DNA of 64,000 nucleotides from an uncultured Ruminococcus sp. (GCF_937915125.1 NZ_CALDMP010000021.1:54924-118923), one strand, 5' to 3'; shown: positions 51,177-60,639, counted from the stretch's first letter. A program made the numbers and translations. Notes: generated from the sequence alone by a model not told the origin.

Positions 51177-51914
51177 TCAGATAACAATAAATTCACTGCT
51201 GGCATAACCGATAATGCCCTGATAGGAGACAACATCCCATCCGTTGGTGCGGCTGTATACTGTCACGATACCGCCGTTGGGAATGGAACCGATGATCTGT
51301 CCTTGCACGGACGGAAAGCTGCGGATATTCAGACCGCTGCCGTCTGTGACGACTGTTCCCCGGAAAACGGGGCCGGCTTCAATGAGAGGGATGCCGAAAT
51401 AGTCGCACAGAGACTGCACCAGATTGATGGCAATGGTAGTCAGATTGTTGCGAATCCAGTTGGCATCCTCTTCGTTGTCATGATAGCCGATCTCGCAGAG
51501 AATTGCCGGCGCTTTTGTCTGAGTCACTTCGCCCAGAGTTGTGGTAGGACGTGATGTGACCTTATCCGGCAGGGGATAGATACTCATGAAATTGTTTGCC
51601 GTAATGACTGCCAGCGTTTCGCTATATTTGTCATAGGGAGAATAGTAAATGTCAATGCCCCGGAGCTTTCCGGCGAGACTTTCCGGTGCCGCATTGCTGT
51701 GAAGTGCCAGATGCACATCGAAATAGCCGGCATTGGAATCAGCAATGGCACCAGCGACATTCCGGTCAGGGTCGTTCCGGACAAATGCAATACCGCTGGA
51801 ACGCAGATATGGCTCCATGCGGTCTGCAATGAGATTCATATATTGTTCTTCGTTTCCGCCGCCTACGTATTCATTCCACTCCTGTGTGGATGGACTCAAA
51901 AAAACCTTTGGCAT
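51177..51914 (-). CDS. N-acetylmuramoyl-L-alanine amidase-like protein with SH3 domain
   Basis: A 245-residue protein: Amidase_3-like domain about 1-175 and a bacterial SH3 domain about 182-245 (GSGLNIRSFPSVQGQIIG). Three of the four zinc-site positions are seen, Glu in GGNEEQYMN, His in LALHSNA and Glu in CEIGYHDN, but the usual first His (DPGHG) is replaced by LSPSTQEWN. No signal peptide precedes the chosen Met, which has AGAGG 8 bases upstream; 21 further codons in frame add nothing signal-like. It may act during lysis or sporulation. The missing ligand makes activity uncertain. Confidence 0.75.
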   Translation of the reverse strand: MPKVFLSPSTQEWNEYVGGGNEEQYMNLIADRMEPYLRSSGIAFVRNDPDRNVAGAIADSNAGYFDVHLALHSNAAPESLAGKLRGIDIYYSPYDKYSETLAVITANNFMSIYPLPDKVTSRPTTTLGEVTQTKAPAILCEIGYHDNEEDANWIRNNLTTIAINLVQSLCDYFGIPLIEAGPVFRGTVVTDGSGLNIRSFPSVQGQIIGSIPNGGIVTVYSRTNGWDVVSYQGIIGYASSEFIVI

Positions 51915-52016
51915 TTCATTGACCTCTTTTCCATGGAAAGATTGGGAAGCATTCTGCTTCTCTTTCAATTTATGCAATGCAATGGAAAATGGTGTGATAG
52001 TGTTGCAGAATTACTT

Positions 52017-52946
52017 TTATTGTTCTGTAAAAACAGTTTCAATGAGCCTGCCGGACTTCTCCGGGGTGTACTGCCAACGGTCGATATGGTCATCCTGGAT
52101 GAAATATTGCATAGGCGCCGGGGGATCCGTATGCTCAAAGGCGTCGATGAGGATCAGCTTCACCTTCATTTTTTCTGGCAGAATGGCTTTGATATAGACG
52201 CTGGCGCACTGTCCGGTGGAAACACCTTCGTGCGGCTCTGCCAGTCCGGCGAGATTGGGTGTCAGTTCCACAAAAATACCGTAGGATTCTACGGAACGAA
52301 TGATGCCTGCGACTGTCTGCCCGGCGGAAAACTGTGCGGCATTTTCTTCCCATGTGCCCAGCAGTTCCCGGTGGGTCAGGTGAATACGGTTGGGTTCTAC
52401 CTGGCGTACAATAGCACGAATGGATTGTCCCACGGTAAACCGATCTCTTGGATGTGCGATACGGGACACAGAGATCGTATCAATGGGAAGGAGGGACGGA
52501 ATACCGCAGCCGATATCCACAAATGCGCCAAAGCGTTCCAGATGAGTCACCCTCGCCGGAATAATGTCTCCCGGTCTGCACTGGGATAAATACTTCGCCC
52601 AGCATTCTTCCTGTACCGAACGGCGGGAGAGTATGGCAATGGGTTCGCCGGTTTCGTCCGTCTCCATACGCAGGATGCGGAAACAGACCGGCTTTCCGGC
52701 ACGGGCAATGAGTGCGATATCCCTTGTGGTTCCCTCAGCAATGCCCATAGCGCCTTCTTCCCGGGGAATGCGCCCTTTCATACAGGGCAGCTGTACAGTC
52801 AGATCGTGGGAATTGTCGCAGAGAATGGCTCTGGCTTCTAAGATGGTTCCGGCATACATGGCGTGTTCCATAGCTGCAACGCTATGTAATGCAGCCTGAT
52901 TTTCGGCTGTGTGGAGCCGGCTTCCTTCCGGTAAATAGTTGTTCAT
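52017..52946 (-). CDS. S1 RNA-binding domain protein
   Basis: A 309-residue cytoplasmic protein with an S1-type OB fold around residues 125-190 (GDIIPARVTHLERFGAFVDIG) and a second about 205-265 (GQTVAGIIRSVESYGIFVELTP). A less clear N-terminal domain of the same type lies about 30-95. It resembles short clostridial ribosomal protein S1 relatives that may aid mRNA binding; it is too short for a full bS1. The ribosome site GGGAGG is next to the start. The amidase gene follows 102 bases downstream without an obvious terminator. No clear promoter was found in the 350 bases upstream. Confidence 0.78.
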   Translation of the reverse strand: MNNYLPEGSRLHTAENQAALHSVAAMEHAMYAGTILEARAILCDNSHDLTVQLPCMKGRIPREEGAMGIAEGTTRDIALIARAGKPVCFRILRMETDETGEPIAILSRRSVQEECWAKYLSQCRPGDIIPARVTHLERFGAFVDIGCGIPSLLPIDTISVSRIAHPRDRFTVGQSIRAIVRQVEPNRIHLTHRELLGTWEENAAQFSAGQTVAGIIRSVESYGIFVELTPNLAGLAEPHEGVSTGQCASVYIKAILPEKMKVKLILIDAFEHTDPPAPMQYFIQDDHIDRWQYTPEKSGRLIETVFTEQ

Positions 52947-53221
52947 TTTGACCTCCCTGAAAATATATTGTCAACAAATTTGTGAAGTTGTGACTGTCGG
53001 CGGAACTTCCGGCGATAGTCGGATTGGTTTAGTGTATGTTCAGACAACACAGATTATGCAATGGGGCAGAAATGTCGCAGGAAAGAAAAACTGTAGTGCA
53101 AAACAAGAATAATACTTGTAAATTGTGGAAAAACACTCTTTGATTTTATGAAACTTCACCGGATTTTCACGTGCGCTTTTATTATTTTTATACAAAGACA
53201 AAAAAATATCTTCCGAAGATA

Positions 53222-53250
53222 TTGCCTTATTTGAAGAAATGGGGTATAAT
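53222..53250 (+). promoter_or_regulatory. Promoter of the DUF951-prfA operon
   Basis: TTGCCT-N17-TATAAT, 50 bases before the GTG start. The stretch 52947-53221 shows no gene or repeat. Confidence 0.65.
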
Positions 53251-53300
53251 AGAGAGTACTTATGTGATTCGAACGCAGTGCAGGCAAGGAGGGATCGGCA

Positions 53301-53492
53301 GTGGACGTGCGGCCGGCGGATATTCTGGTGATGAAAAAACCGCATCCCTGCGGCAGTAATACCATGTATGTGATCCGTGCAGGAATGGATTTCAAGCTTC
53401 GCTGTACCGGATGCGGCAGAGAATTCATGGTGCCGAGAAATAAGATCGAACGCCGGATCAAGCAGATTCAGCGTGAGACATCAGGGAACTGA
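53301..53492 (+). CDS. DUF951 family small protein
   Basis: A 63-residue protein with family features [13 protein letters not shown] near the start and the [12 protein letters not shown] stretch, giving three or four cysteines or Cys/His that may hold zinc. The function is unknown; DUF951 genes are common in Firmicutes near translation or chromosome-segregation genes. It starts with GTG after AAGGAGGG. The prfA gene follows after 61 bases, probably in the same transcript. Confidence 0.82.
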   Translation: MDVRPADILVMKKPHPCGSNTMYVIRAGMDFKLRCTGCGREFMVPRNKIERRIKQIQRETSGN

Positions 53493-53553
53493 CAATATAA
53501 TCATTCACGAAAAAATGTGTACGCAGAAAACAGAAGAAAGGCAGGAAAGCGGC

Positions 53554-54630
53554 ATGCTTGAAAAGCTTCGGCAGATGGAAGAAAACTATCATCTCATGCA
53601 GGAAAAAATGATGGATCCGGATGTGATGTCGGACAATCAGCAGTATGCGCAGCTAATGCGGGAATATAAACATATGCAGTCCATTATGGAAAAGTATCAT
53701 GCTTATCTGTGTGCGCAGAATAATTATAATGAGGCAAAGGAACTGCTGGATGCCGAGACCGATGCAGAGCTTCGAGAAATGGCACAGGCAGAACTGGAGA
53801 GCAGCAAGGCGGAAATGGATACGCTTCAGGAAGAACTGAAGCGGCTTCTTTTGCCGAAAGATCCTGATGATGACCGGAATGTAGTCATTGAGATCCGGGG
53901 CGGCGCCGGAGGTGACGAAGCATCCCTGTTTGCAGCATCCTTGTACCGGATGTATACCATGTATGCCGAAACACAGGGCTGGAAACAGGAAGTGCTGAAT
54001 GCCAATGAGACAGAACTGGGAGGCTATAAGGAGATCAGTTTTTCCATTGAGGGAGAGGGGGCCTATTCCCGGCTAAAATACGAGAGCGGTGTCCATCGGG
54101 TACAGCGTGTACCTGAGACGGAATCCCAGGGACGTATCCATACTTCCACGGTAACAGTTGCTGTCCTGGTTGAGGCAGATGAGGTGGCTGTAGAGATCCA
54201 GCCCACCGATCTGCGGATCGATGTGTTCCGTGCCAGCGGTGCCGGCGGACAGCATATCAATAAGACGGAATCGGCAGTGCGGATCACCCATCTGCCCACA
54301 GGGCTTGTGGTGGAATGCCAGGACGAGAGAAGTCAGTATAAAAATAAGGATAAGGCAATGAAGATCCTTCGTTCCCGTCTGTATGAGCAAATGCTCCGGG
54401 AACAGAATGACAAAATTGCATCGGAACGTAAAATGCAGGTGGGTACTGGAGATCGTTCCGAGCGGATCCGTACCTATAATTTCCCCCAGGGACGCATGAC
54501 AGATCATCGGATCGGTCTGACATTGTACCGGCTGGAGGATATCATGAATGGAAATTTAGACGAAGTATTTGACGCTCTCGCCACAGCAGACGAACTGGAA
54601 CGGCTGGCAGGGCAGCAGGAAGAGGCGTAA
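53554..54630 (+). CDS. prfA: Peptide chain release factor 1 (PrfA)
   Basis: A 358-residue translation termination factor for UAA and UAG. The catalytic GGQ is in [15 protein letters not shown] (about residue 230), and the stop-codon recognition tripeptide is PET (form PxT) in [11 protein letters not shown], which marks RF1 rather than RF2. N-terminal coiled helices precede these. The ATG has AGGAAAG upstream. Without a nearby prmC gene, the methylation of the GGQ glutamine must be encoded elsewhere. It is followed by tsaC after 4 bases. Confidence 0.96.
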   Translation: MLEKLRQMEENYHLMQEKMMDPDVMSDNQQYAQLMREYKHMQSIMEKYHAYLCAQNNYNEAKELLDAETDAELREMAQAELESSKAEMDTLQEELKRLLLPKDPDDDRNVVIEIRGGAGGDEASLFAASLYRMYTMYAETQGWKQEVLNANETELGGYKEISFSIEGEGAYSRLKYESGVHRVQRVPETESQGRIHTSTVTVAVLVEADEVAVEIQPTDLRIDVFRASGAGGQHINKTESAVRITHLPTGLVVECQDERSQYKNKDKAMKILRSRLYEQMLREQNDKIASERKMQVGTGDRSERIRTYNFPQGRMTDHRIGLTLYRLEDIMNGNLDEVFDALATADELERLAGQQEEA

Positions 54631-54634
54631 TAAC

Positions 54635-55648
54635 GTGGAAACGAAACGACTTTCGGATTGTGCTTCTGATTTGCTGGAGGCTGCCGAGTTACTCAAAAAT
54701 GGCCAGGTTGTGGGCATTCCTACAGAAACGGTATATGGTCTTGCCGCAGATGCCAGAAATCCTCAGGCAGTGCGGCAGATTTTCGCTGCAAAGGGCAGAC
54801 CGGCAGACAATCCCCTGATCGTTCATCTTGCGGATATGCGTCAGCTGGGGGAGATTGCTGCGGAAGTGCCGCCTCTGGCAGAAAAGCTGGCAGAGCGGTT
54901 CTGGCCGGGGCCTCTGACGATGATTTTGCCGAAGCAGGCGCAGATTCCGGAAATCACCTCCGGCGGTCTGGATACTGTGGGGATTCGTATGCCCTCTCAT
55001 CCGGTGGCACGTGCGCTGATTTTGCTGTCCGGCGTACCCATTGCGGCGCCTTCTGCCAATATTTCCGGCTATCCCAGTCCTACCACAGCAGAGCATGTGA
55101 TGCGGGATATGCAGGGGAAAATCGCAGCGGTAGTGGACGGCGGTGCCTGTTCCGTGGGCGTTGAATCCACGGTCATTGCGCTGGAAAATGCGGATACTGT
55201 GCGGATTCTGCGGCCTGGATTTGTGACTGCGGAAATGCTGGAAGCAGTCGTTCCCCACGTGACGTTGGATCCTGCCATTCTGCATCAGCTGCAGGAAGGG
55301 CAGACTGTGCGGTCGCCGGGGATGAAGTATCAGCATTATTCACCAAATGCCCATGTGGTTCTTGTGGAAGGTACATGGAATGCATTTGCAGATCTGGTTC
55401 AGCAGCAGTCGGAGACAGGTATCTGCGCCCTTGTGTTTGACGGCGAAGGGAAGGAGCTTTCCGTGCCGTGCCTGACATATGGTTCAGACGGACAGGAGCA
55501 GGCACAGCAGATTTTTTCAAAATTGCGTGAATTTGACGATATGGGTGCACAGAAGGTCTATGTCCGTGCGCCGAAGCCGGAAGGGATCGGTCTGGCCGTC
55601 TATAATCGTCTCATTCGTGCGGCAGGATTTGAGGTGATACAGGTATGA
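54635..55648 (+). CDS. Threonylcarbamoyl-AMP synthase (TsaC/Sua5 type)
   Basis: A 337-residue enzyme that makes threonylcarbamoyl-AMP for the t6A37 modification of tRNAs reading ANN codons. The YrdC core is about residues 10-200, with VVGIPTETVYGLAADA, KGRPADNPLIVH and SAPSANISGYPSPT-like stretches. A linker with SPGMKYQHYSP leads to the C-terminal Sua5 domain, so it is the long Sua5 type. It starts at GTG, 4 bases after the prfA stop. Its stop overlaps the coaE start by 4 bases (ATGA). Confidence 0.93.
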   Translation: METKRLSDCASDLLEAAELLKNGQVVGIPTETVYGLAADARNPQAVRQIFAAKGRPADNPLIVHLADMRQLGEIAAEVPPLAEKLAERFWPGPLTMILPKQAQIPEITSGGLDTVGIRMPSHPVARALILLSGVPIAAPSANISGYPSPTTAEHVMRDMQGKIAAVVDGGACSVGVESTVIALENADTVRILRPGFVTAEMLEAVVPHVTLDPAILHQLQEGQTVRSPGMKYQHYSPNAHVVLVEGTWNAFADLVQQQSETGICALVFDGEGKELSVPCLTYGSDGQEQAQQIFSKLREFDDMGAQKVYVRAPKPEGIGLAVYNRLIRAAGFEVIQV

Positions 55649-56286
55649 ACAGTCTCGACGGAGTTATGGTAATCGGTCTGACCGGGCAGACGGGTGCCGG
55701 AAAAAGCACAGTGTCCAAAGTATTTGTGCAGAACGGCTTCCGGCTCATTGATGCAGATGCGATTTCCCGTCTGGTGGTAAAGCGTGGTTCCCATTGTCTG
55801 GCGGATCTCCGGGAGTGCTTCTCGGATGTGATTCTGACAGCAGACGGCGAACTGGATCGCAAGGCAATGGCTGCCATTGCTTTTTCAGATCATCATAAAC
55901 TCGAAATGCTCAATACCATTATGTATCCCTATATCATGGGAGAGATCCTGCGGATGATTCACCGCTTTTCCCAGCAGAATCACAAGCTGATCCTGCTGGA
56001 TGCGCCTACACTGTTCGAAAGCCGGGCAGATGATTTCTGCGATCTCATTATTTCCGTGGTGGCAGAGCCGGAACTGCGGAAACATCGGATCATGAACCGG
56101 GATCACATTTCTGAAGAAGCGGCACAGAAGCGGATGCAGATGCAGCACAGCGAATCCTTTTTCCGGGAGCATTCGGACACTGTGCTTGAAAATAATACAA
56201 CCTTTTCAGAACTGGAAGAAGCAGCGCAGGAATTGTCTGCAAAGCTCATCCGGTATTATGAGACCAAGTTCGGCGTACTCGTATGA
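55645..56286 (+). CDS. coaE: Dephospho-CoA kinase (CoaE)
   Basis: A 213-residue kinase for the last step of coenzyme A synthesis. The P loop is GLTGQTGAGKST at residues 11-22, followed by the LIDADAISR motif and the lid stretch around LRKHRIMNRD. The length is normal. It overlaps tsaC by 4 bases, so the two are probably translationally coupled. Confidence 0.92.
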   Translation: MNSLDGVMVIGLTGQTGAGKSTVSKVFVQNGFRLIDADAISRLVVKRGSHCLADLRECFSDVILTADGELDRKAMAAIAFSDHHKLEMLNTIMYPYIMGEILRMIHRFSQQNHKLILLDAPTLFESRADDFCDLIISVVAEPELRKHRIMNRDHISEEAAQKRMQMQHSESFFREHSDTVLENNTTFSELEEAAQELSAKLIRYYETKFGVLV

Positions 56287-56335
56287 CTTTTCTTCATAAG
56301 AGTACCAAAAAGCATTGAGAATGGAGGAATTTCAG

Positions 56336-57739
56336 ATGGAAGAAAAAACATCAGCAGCAAAGGAAAAGAAAGAACAGCTGTTTGCAGCGGCGAAACACGG
56401 CGCAAACCGGATCTCCGGGGAAGAGCTTGCAGCAAGCATGGCGTTTGCAGCGGATTACATGGCTTTTCTGAATGCATCCAAGACAGAGCGTGAGGCAGTC
56501 AAGAATGCTGTGACACTGCTGGAACAGGACGGGTTCAAGCCTTTTGCACCGGGTATGTCCTTGAAAGCCGGCGACAAGATCTATGTAAACAACCGGGGCA
56601 AGGCTGTGATTGCCGCCGTTATCGGTACTGCCCCCATCCGTGAGGGTGTGCGTCTTTGCGCAGCGCACATTGATTCACCCCGCTTGGATCTGAAGCAGAA
56701 CCCACTGTACGAAGATCACGAGCTGGCAATGTTCAAGACCCACTATTACGGCGGTATTAAGAAATACCAGTGGACGACCATTCCGCTGTCTCTGCACGGC
56801 GTTGTGGTAAAGGCAGATGGCACTTCGGTTGAAGTAAATATCGGCGAGGATGCCGGCGATCCGGTATTCTGTGTTACAGATCTTCTGCCTCATCTGGCAC
56901 CTCAGCAGATGAAACGCCCGGCAAATGAGATCGTCCGGGGCGAGGAACTGAACATTCTCGTTGGCTCTATGCCCTTTAATCAGGACGAGGAGAGCGAACA
57001 GGTGAAGCTGAACATTCTCAGCATTTTAAATGAAAAGTACGGCATGACTGAGACCGATTTCCTGTCGGCAGAGCTGGAAGCAGTTCCGGCGTTTCCGGTG
57101 CGGGAACTGGGATTTGACCGCAGCATGATCGGCGGATATGGACACGATGACCGTGTTTGCGCTTATCCGGCACTGCGTGCACTGCTGGACTGCAAAATAC
57201 CGGTGCACACAGCTGTGACGATTCTGACAGACAAGGAGGAAACGGGCAGCGACGGTAATACAGGTTTGTGTTCCTCCTATCTCCCTTACTTCCTGGAAGA
57301 TCTGGCGGATTGCTTCGGCGAAAAGGGACGCCATGTCATGCATGCATCCCAGTGTCTGTCGGCAGATGTCAATGCGGCATTTGACCCGACCTTCCCAGAT
57401 GTCATGGAGCAGAAGAACTGCGCTTATCTGAATCACGGTGTCTGCGTGACAAAGTTCACCGGCGCACGTGGTAAGTCCGGCACGTCAGATGCTTCGGCGG
57501 AATTTGTGGGTACGATCCGCCGGGTACTGGATGCCGATGGTGTTGTATGGCAGACAGGAGAGCTTGGCAAGGTCGATGCAGGCGGCGGCGGAACCGTTGC
57601 GGCATATATTGCAAATCTGGACATCGACACCATTGATGTTGGCGTGCCGGTGCTGTCTATGCACGCACCTTTTGAGGTGGTCTCCAAGCTGGATGTGTAT
57701 ATGACTTATCGTGCGTTCAGCGCATTTATTGCTTCGTAA
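56336..57739 (+). CDS. M18 family zinc aminopeptidase
   Basis: A 467-residue cytoplasmic enzyme of the aspartyl aminopeptidase family that trims N-terminal residues from peptides. Metal and catalytic residues are seen in CAAHIDSPRLDLKQ, KEETGSDG (catalytic Glu and bridging ligands), HDDRVCAYPA and the final SMHAPFEVVSK. It is the kind of M18 protein common in Clostridia (ApeA-like). The chosen ATG has GGAGGA 7 bases upstream, while ATG 56321 contains that site. It is 49 bases after coaE. Confidence 0.92.
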   Translation: MEEKTSAAKEKKEQLFAAAKHGANRISGEELAASMAFAADYMAFLNASKTEREAVKNAVTLLEQDGFKPFAPGMSLKAGDKIYVNNRGKAVIAAVIGTAPIREGVRLCAAHIDSPRLDLKQNPLYEDHELAMFKTHYYGGIKKYQWTTIPLSLHGVVVKADGTSVEVNIGEDAGDPVFCVTDLLPHLAPQQMKRPANEIVRGEELNILVGSMPFNQDEESEQVKLNILSILNEKYGMTETDFLSAELEAVPAFPVRELGFDRSMIGGYGHDDRVCAYPALRALLDCKIPVHTAVTILTDKEETGSDGNTGLCSSYLPYFLEDLADCFGEKGRHVMHASQCLSADVNAAFDPTFPDVMEQKNCAYLNHGVCVTKFTGARGKSGTSDASAEFVGTIRRVLDADGVVWQTGELGKVDAGGGGTVAAYIANLDIDTIDVGVPVLSMHAPFEVVSKLDVYMTYRAFSAFIAS

Positions 57740-57755
57740 TCAGAGAAAATATGGG

Positions 57756-57794
57756 GTGTCGGTGGAGTTTGGTTTGCCGGCACTCTTTGTTTTT
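57756..57794 (+). terminator. Probable terminator after M18 gene
   Basis: GTGTCGG pairs with CCGGCAC (one wobble) around a 14-base loop, followed by TCTTTGTTTTT. The stem is short, so termination may be partial. Confidence 0.5.
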
Positions 57795-57825
57795 CAAACG
57801 ATTATCTGGAATAAGGGGGATTACT

Positions 57826-58035
57826 ATGAGTCTTTTCCACAAAAAATCAAAACCGCTTCCCATTCCGGACGGCTTTACGCCGGAATCCATTCGCATGGAA
57901 TCCAGTACCTGCACAGGCGAAACCACCATCGGCTTTTACAGTACGGCGGAAAAACGGCTGTGTTTTGCGGAATTGGTGCGCAATGAAGATGATGTGGATG
58001 CATTTTATGCGAAGTATGGGCTGGAACGGCAGTGA
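57826..58035 (+). CDS. Small hypothetical protein (69 aa)
   Basis: Not recognised. The product begins MSLFHKKSKPLPIPDGF, has no membrane segment, and ends with an acidic helix EDDVDAFYAKYGLERQ. A good ribosome site, AAGGGGG, precedes the ATG. It is first of a run of four closely spaced genes of unknown role. The next gene begins at or near its stop, which suggests coupling. Confidence 0.65.
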   Translation: MSLFHKKSKPLPIPDGFTPESIRMESSTCTGETTIGFYSTAEKRLCFAELVRNEDDVDAFYAKYGLERQ

Positions 58036-58043
58036 GAGAATGT

Positions 58044-58817
58044 ATGAAAACGTTTCTTTATCAGGAATTACAGGAGCATTTTGTGTTTTTTCGATGCTTG
58101 TCCTGGGGTGGGTTTTCAGGAACTGTCACCGAAGAATCGGAACAGCGACAGCAGCGTATCTCAGAACTTCGGGCATATCTGGAACATCAGCCTTTGTCAG
58201 AGCATCAGGTGATCCTTTTGTACTGCCTTTTGACACTGGAACAGCTTTTTCAGGAAAATATCGGGCAGAAGATTGCAGATTTCTTCGATGCAGTACATAA
58301 TGTGCCGGAAATGCTGCAACATCCGGAATGGAACCGGAGAGAGTTCTGGAAAATCTATCTCTGCTGGTTTCGAAAAAAATATGGCAGGCAATATTTTGAA
58401 GTGTTGAAAACATATTTCGTTCCCACACGGTATATTTTCACAAAGCAGAAGCGGCATTATCCCGCGGCAAAATCATTTCCGACAGATATGAAGTCCGGGC
58501 ATCATCAGCACTTTTTGACTATTCCGAAAAATGCTCAAGGTGTGCAAGAGTACAGTTTTGATACTGAAGAAAAACCCAATTGTTTGACAGCTATTCTTCC
58601 GGAAGAGGAGTTCCTACAGTTGTGGGAAAACGTTTTTCCAAAGTGGAATCGATTTTGTCATCTGCAAATTGACGAGTTTGAATCAGAATCTATCCCGGCA
58701 GAACATCTGGAACAGTGCCGGGTGATCGTGGAACGATCCGGTGTTCAGGCACCTGTTCTGGACTGTGCACTGCGTCTGGCAGAACTGTATGGAACTTCCT
58801 TAGAAATGGATCTTTAG
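58044..58817 (+). CDS. Hypothetical protein (257 aa)
   Basis: Not recognised. A cytoplasmic, aromatic-rich and mostly helical protein with no signal peptide or membrane span. The N-terminal half is rich in Phe, Tyr and Glu/Gln helices (FLYQELQEHFVFFRC), followed by a basic middle with His/Lys (about 130-170). No catalytic motif was seen. The start is the ATG 12 bases after an alternative GTG that overlaps the preceding stop. It lies 11 bases before the next gene. Confidence 0.65.
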   Translation: MKTFLYQELQEHFVFFRCLSWGGFSGTVTEESEQRQQRISELRAYLEHQPLSEHQVILLYCLLTLEQLFQENIGQKIADFFDAVHNVPEMLQHPEWNRREFWKIYLCWFRKKYGRQYFEVLKTYFVPTRYIFTKQKRHYPAAKSFPTDMKSGHHQHFLTIPKNAQGVQEYSFDTEEKPNCLTAILPEEEFLQLWENVFPKWNRFCHLQIDEFESESIPAEHLEQCRVIVERSGVQAPVLDCALRLAELYGTSLEMDL

Positions 58818-58828
58818 AGGTGAACGGA

Positions 58829-59206
58829 ATGGGATTTTTTGATTTCTTGAAAAAGCCGAAAACTGACGTTGAATTATACTATGAAGAACGAGAGAAGCAG
58901 GAAAAGACTGCATCCTTGTTTTGCAATTTCGGGGAAAACGTAACTTTTCGTTTCACTGTTCAGGATGTTTTCTCCATTTCCGGCAGGGGAACTGTCGTTA
59001 CTGGAAATGTGGAATGCGGTACTGTTAAAGTAGGCGATATCCTAACATTACAGCGCATCGACGGAACCAGCCGGGAGGTTTCTGTAATGGGGATTGCATT
59101 TTTTCGCAAAATGGTAAACACAGCCTCTGCCGGGGACAACGTGGGGATTCTCCTAGGTGAAATCAGGAAAAATCAAGTCGGGGAAAAGGATATTCTGATA
59201 AAGTGA
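58829..59206 (+). CDS. Stand-alone EF-Tu domain II-like protein
   Basis: A 125-residue protein. After a short start (MGFFDFLKKPKTD) and a charged helix comes a beta-barrel closely similar to domain II of EF-Tu: FTVQDVFSISGRGTVVTG, GTVKVGDILTL and FRKMVNTASAGDNVGILL. In EF-Tu this domain contacts aminoacyl-tRNA and follows the GTPase domain, but no G domain is encoded here or next door. It may bind RNA or mimic the translation factor. Ribosome site AGAGGTG. It sits between two unknown genes. Confidence 0.8.
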   Translation: MGFFDFLKKPKTDVELYYEEREKQEKTASLFCNFGENVTFRFTVQDVFSISGRGTVVTGNVECGTVKVGDILTLQRIDGTSREVSVMGIAFFRKMVNTASAGDNVGILLGEIRKNQVGEKDILIK

Positions 59207-59220
59207 GGAGTGTTTGACTT

Positions 59221-60390
59221 GTGATAACTTCACCTTCGAAAGACAGTGCAAAATGCAAAACACGGAAACATCCTTCCCTACGAAAAAGCACATGCTGCAT
59301 GATCGCTGTCATTGTGCTCATGGTATTATTGAATCTGCTGGCATGGTGCAGCACATCTTTTTCTAACTGGTATGCTGAAACTGTTTTCCCACAGCTGAGC
59401 CGTATTTTCTCAAGGTTCTGCGGCTGGATTCCTTTTTCCGTGGGAGAAGTGCTGATCGCCATTGCCCTGTTTCTGGTTATTGCCCTGCCGCTGGCGTTTG
59501 TACTGTGCATGATTTTTGCCAGAGGAAAACGCTGGAAGATCAGTTGCGGCTTCGGGCGTGCGGTGGGTTGGATTTTGACGTACATACTGGTCACAGAAAC
59601 ATGCAATTGCTTTATTCTGTACCACGCCACGCCTTTCGGAGAACAATATTTCCAGATGCGTGACTATACCGGGCAGGAATTGCTGATATTGTACAGCGAC
59701 CTGGTGGAAACGGCGAACGAACTGGCACCTCAGGTGCAGCGGAATGAAAACGGCAGCTTTGTGTTGCAGGACGATCTCTATGAGACAGCCAATGCCGCCA
59801 TGCAGAAGCTAGGGGAGACTTATTCTCAGTTTCAGGGAAATTATCCGCAACCAAAGGAGATCGGCGCATCCTATATCATGAGTCAGATGAATCTGGCTGG
59901 GATTTATTTTCCATTTACACTGGAAGCAAATTATAACGGCGATATGCTGGATATCAACAAGCCCAATACTGTTTGTCATGAACTGTCCCATCTGCGCGGC
60001 AGAATCCAGGAGGACGAAGCCGGTTTTCTGGCATACCTTGCATGTACTGGCAGCGACAGCATTGATTTTCAGTACAGCGGCACCATTGCTGCACTGGAAT
60101 ATGTCCAGAATGCAGTGGTTTCCAGGGATATCACCGGGAAAGATGCGGTGCTGGATACCCTTTGTGATGAGGTACAGCAGGATATGTTTGTCTTTCTGCC
60201 GGAGGACTACTGGGAGACAAAGCAGGAAACCTTACCAGCAGTGGTGGCGACCCAGACTGTCCGGGAAACCTCTTCCGCAGCCATGGATACTTCCTTGAAA
60301 CTCAATGGTGTGGACGACGGCAAACAGAGCTATTCCCGTATGGTAACGCTACTGCTGGCGTACTGGGATAGTCAGGGGAAACTTTCCTGA
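59221..60390 (+). CDS. DUF3810 family membrane protein with HExxH-like motif
   Basis: A 389-residue protein with an N-terminal basic segment, three predicted membrane helices (about 25-45, 75-100, 110-135) and a large extracytoplasmic domain. CHELSHLRG near residue 250, followed by EDEAGFLAYLAC, forms a gluzincin-like zinc metallopeptidase signature (HELSH plus downstream Glu). Substrate and role are unknown. It starts with GTG, 10 bases after GAGGAG, 14 bases behind the EF-Tu-domain gene. Confidence 0.8.
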   Translation: MITSPSKDSAKCKTRKHPSLRKSTCCMIAVIVLMVLLNLLAWCSTSFSNWYAETVFPQLSRIFSRFCGWIPFSVGEVLIAIALFLVIALPLAFVLCMIFARGKRWKISCGFGRAVGWILTYILVTETCNCFILYHATPFGEQYFQMRDYTGQELLILYSDLVETANELAPQVQRNENGSFVLQDDLYETANAAMQKLGETYSQFQGNYPQPKEIGASYIMSQMNLAGIYFPFTLEANYNGDMLDINKPNTVCHELSHLRGRIQEDEAGFLAYLACTGSDSIDFQYSGTIAALEYVQNAVVSRDITGKDAVLDTLCDEVQQDMFVFLPEDYWETKQETLPAVVATQTVRETSSAAMDTSLKLNGVDDGKQSYSRMVTLLLAYWDSQGKLS

Positions 60391-60397
60391 GATATCC

Positions 60398-60426
60398 TTG
60401 ACTTATCTCCATTTTTGTGGTATCAT
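60398..60426 (+). promoter_or_regulatory. Promoter of the DUF4250 gene
   Basis: TTGACT-N17-TATCAT, 30 bases before the start codon. Confidence 0.65.
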
Positions 60427-60456
60427 GATGTACGAACTTTTTTCGGAGGTGAGAAA

Positions 60457-60639
60457 ATGGCAGTGCCAAATGATCCGGTGATCCTTATGAGCTATCTGAA
60501 TACCCAGCTCCGGGATCACTACGCTTCTCTGGAGGATCTTTGCAAGACCATGGATCTGGATCCGGCGGAGATCACTGCAAAGCTGAACACCATCGGCTAT
60601 GTTTACAATGCACAGCGGAACCAGTTTGTTCCTGCATGA
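60457..60639 (+). CDS. DUF4250 family small protein
   Basis: A 60-residue cytoplasmic protein matching DUF4250 throughout: VPNDPVILMSYLNTQLRD at the start, a helical middle SLEDLCKTMDLD and the end YVYNAQRNQFV. The pattern resembles a small winged-helix or DNA-binding fold, but no role is known. Strong ribosome site GGAGGTG. It is a single-gene unit with a terminator. Confidence 0.88.
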   Translation: MAVPNDPVILMSYLNTQLRDHYASLEDLCKTMDLDPAEITAKLNTIGYVYNAQRNQFVPA

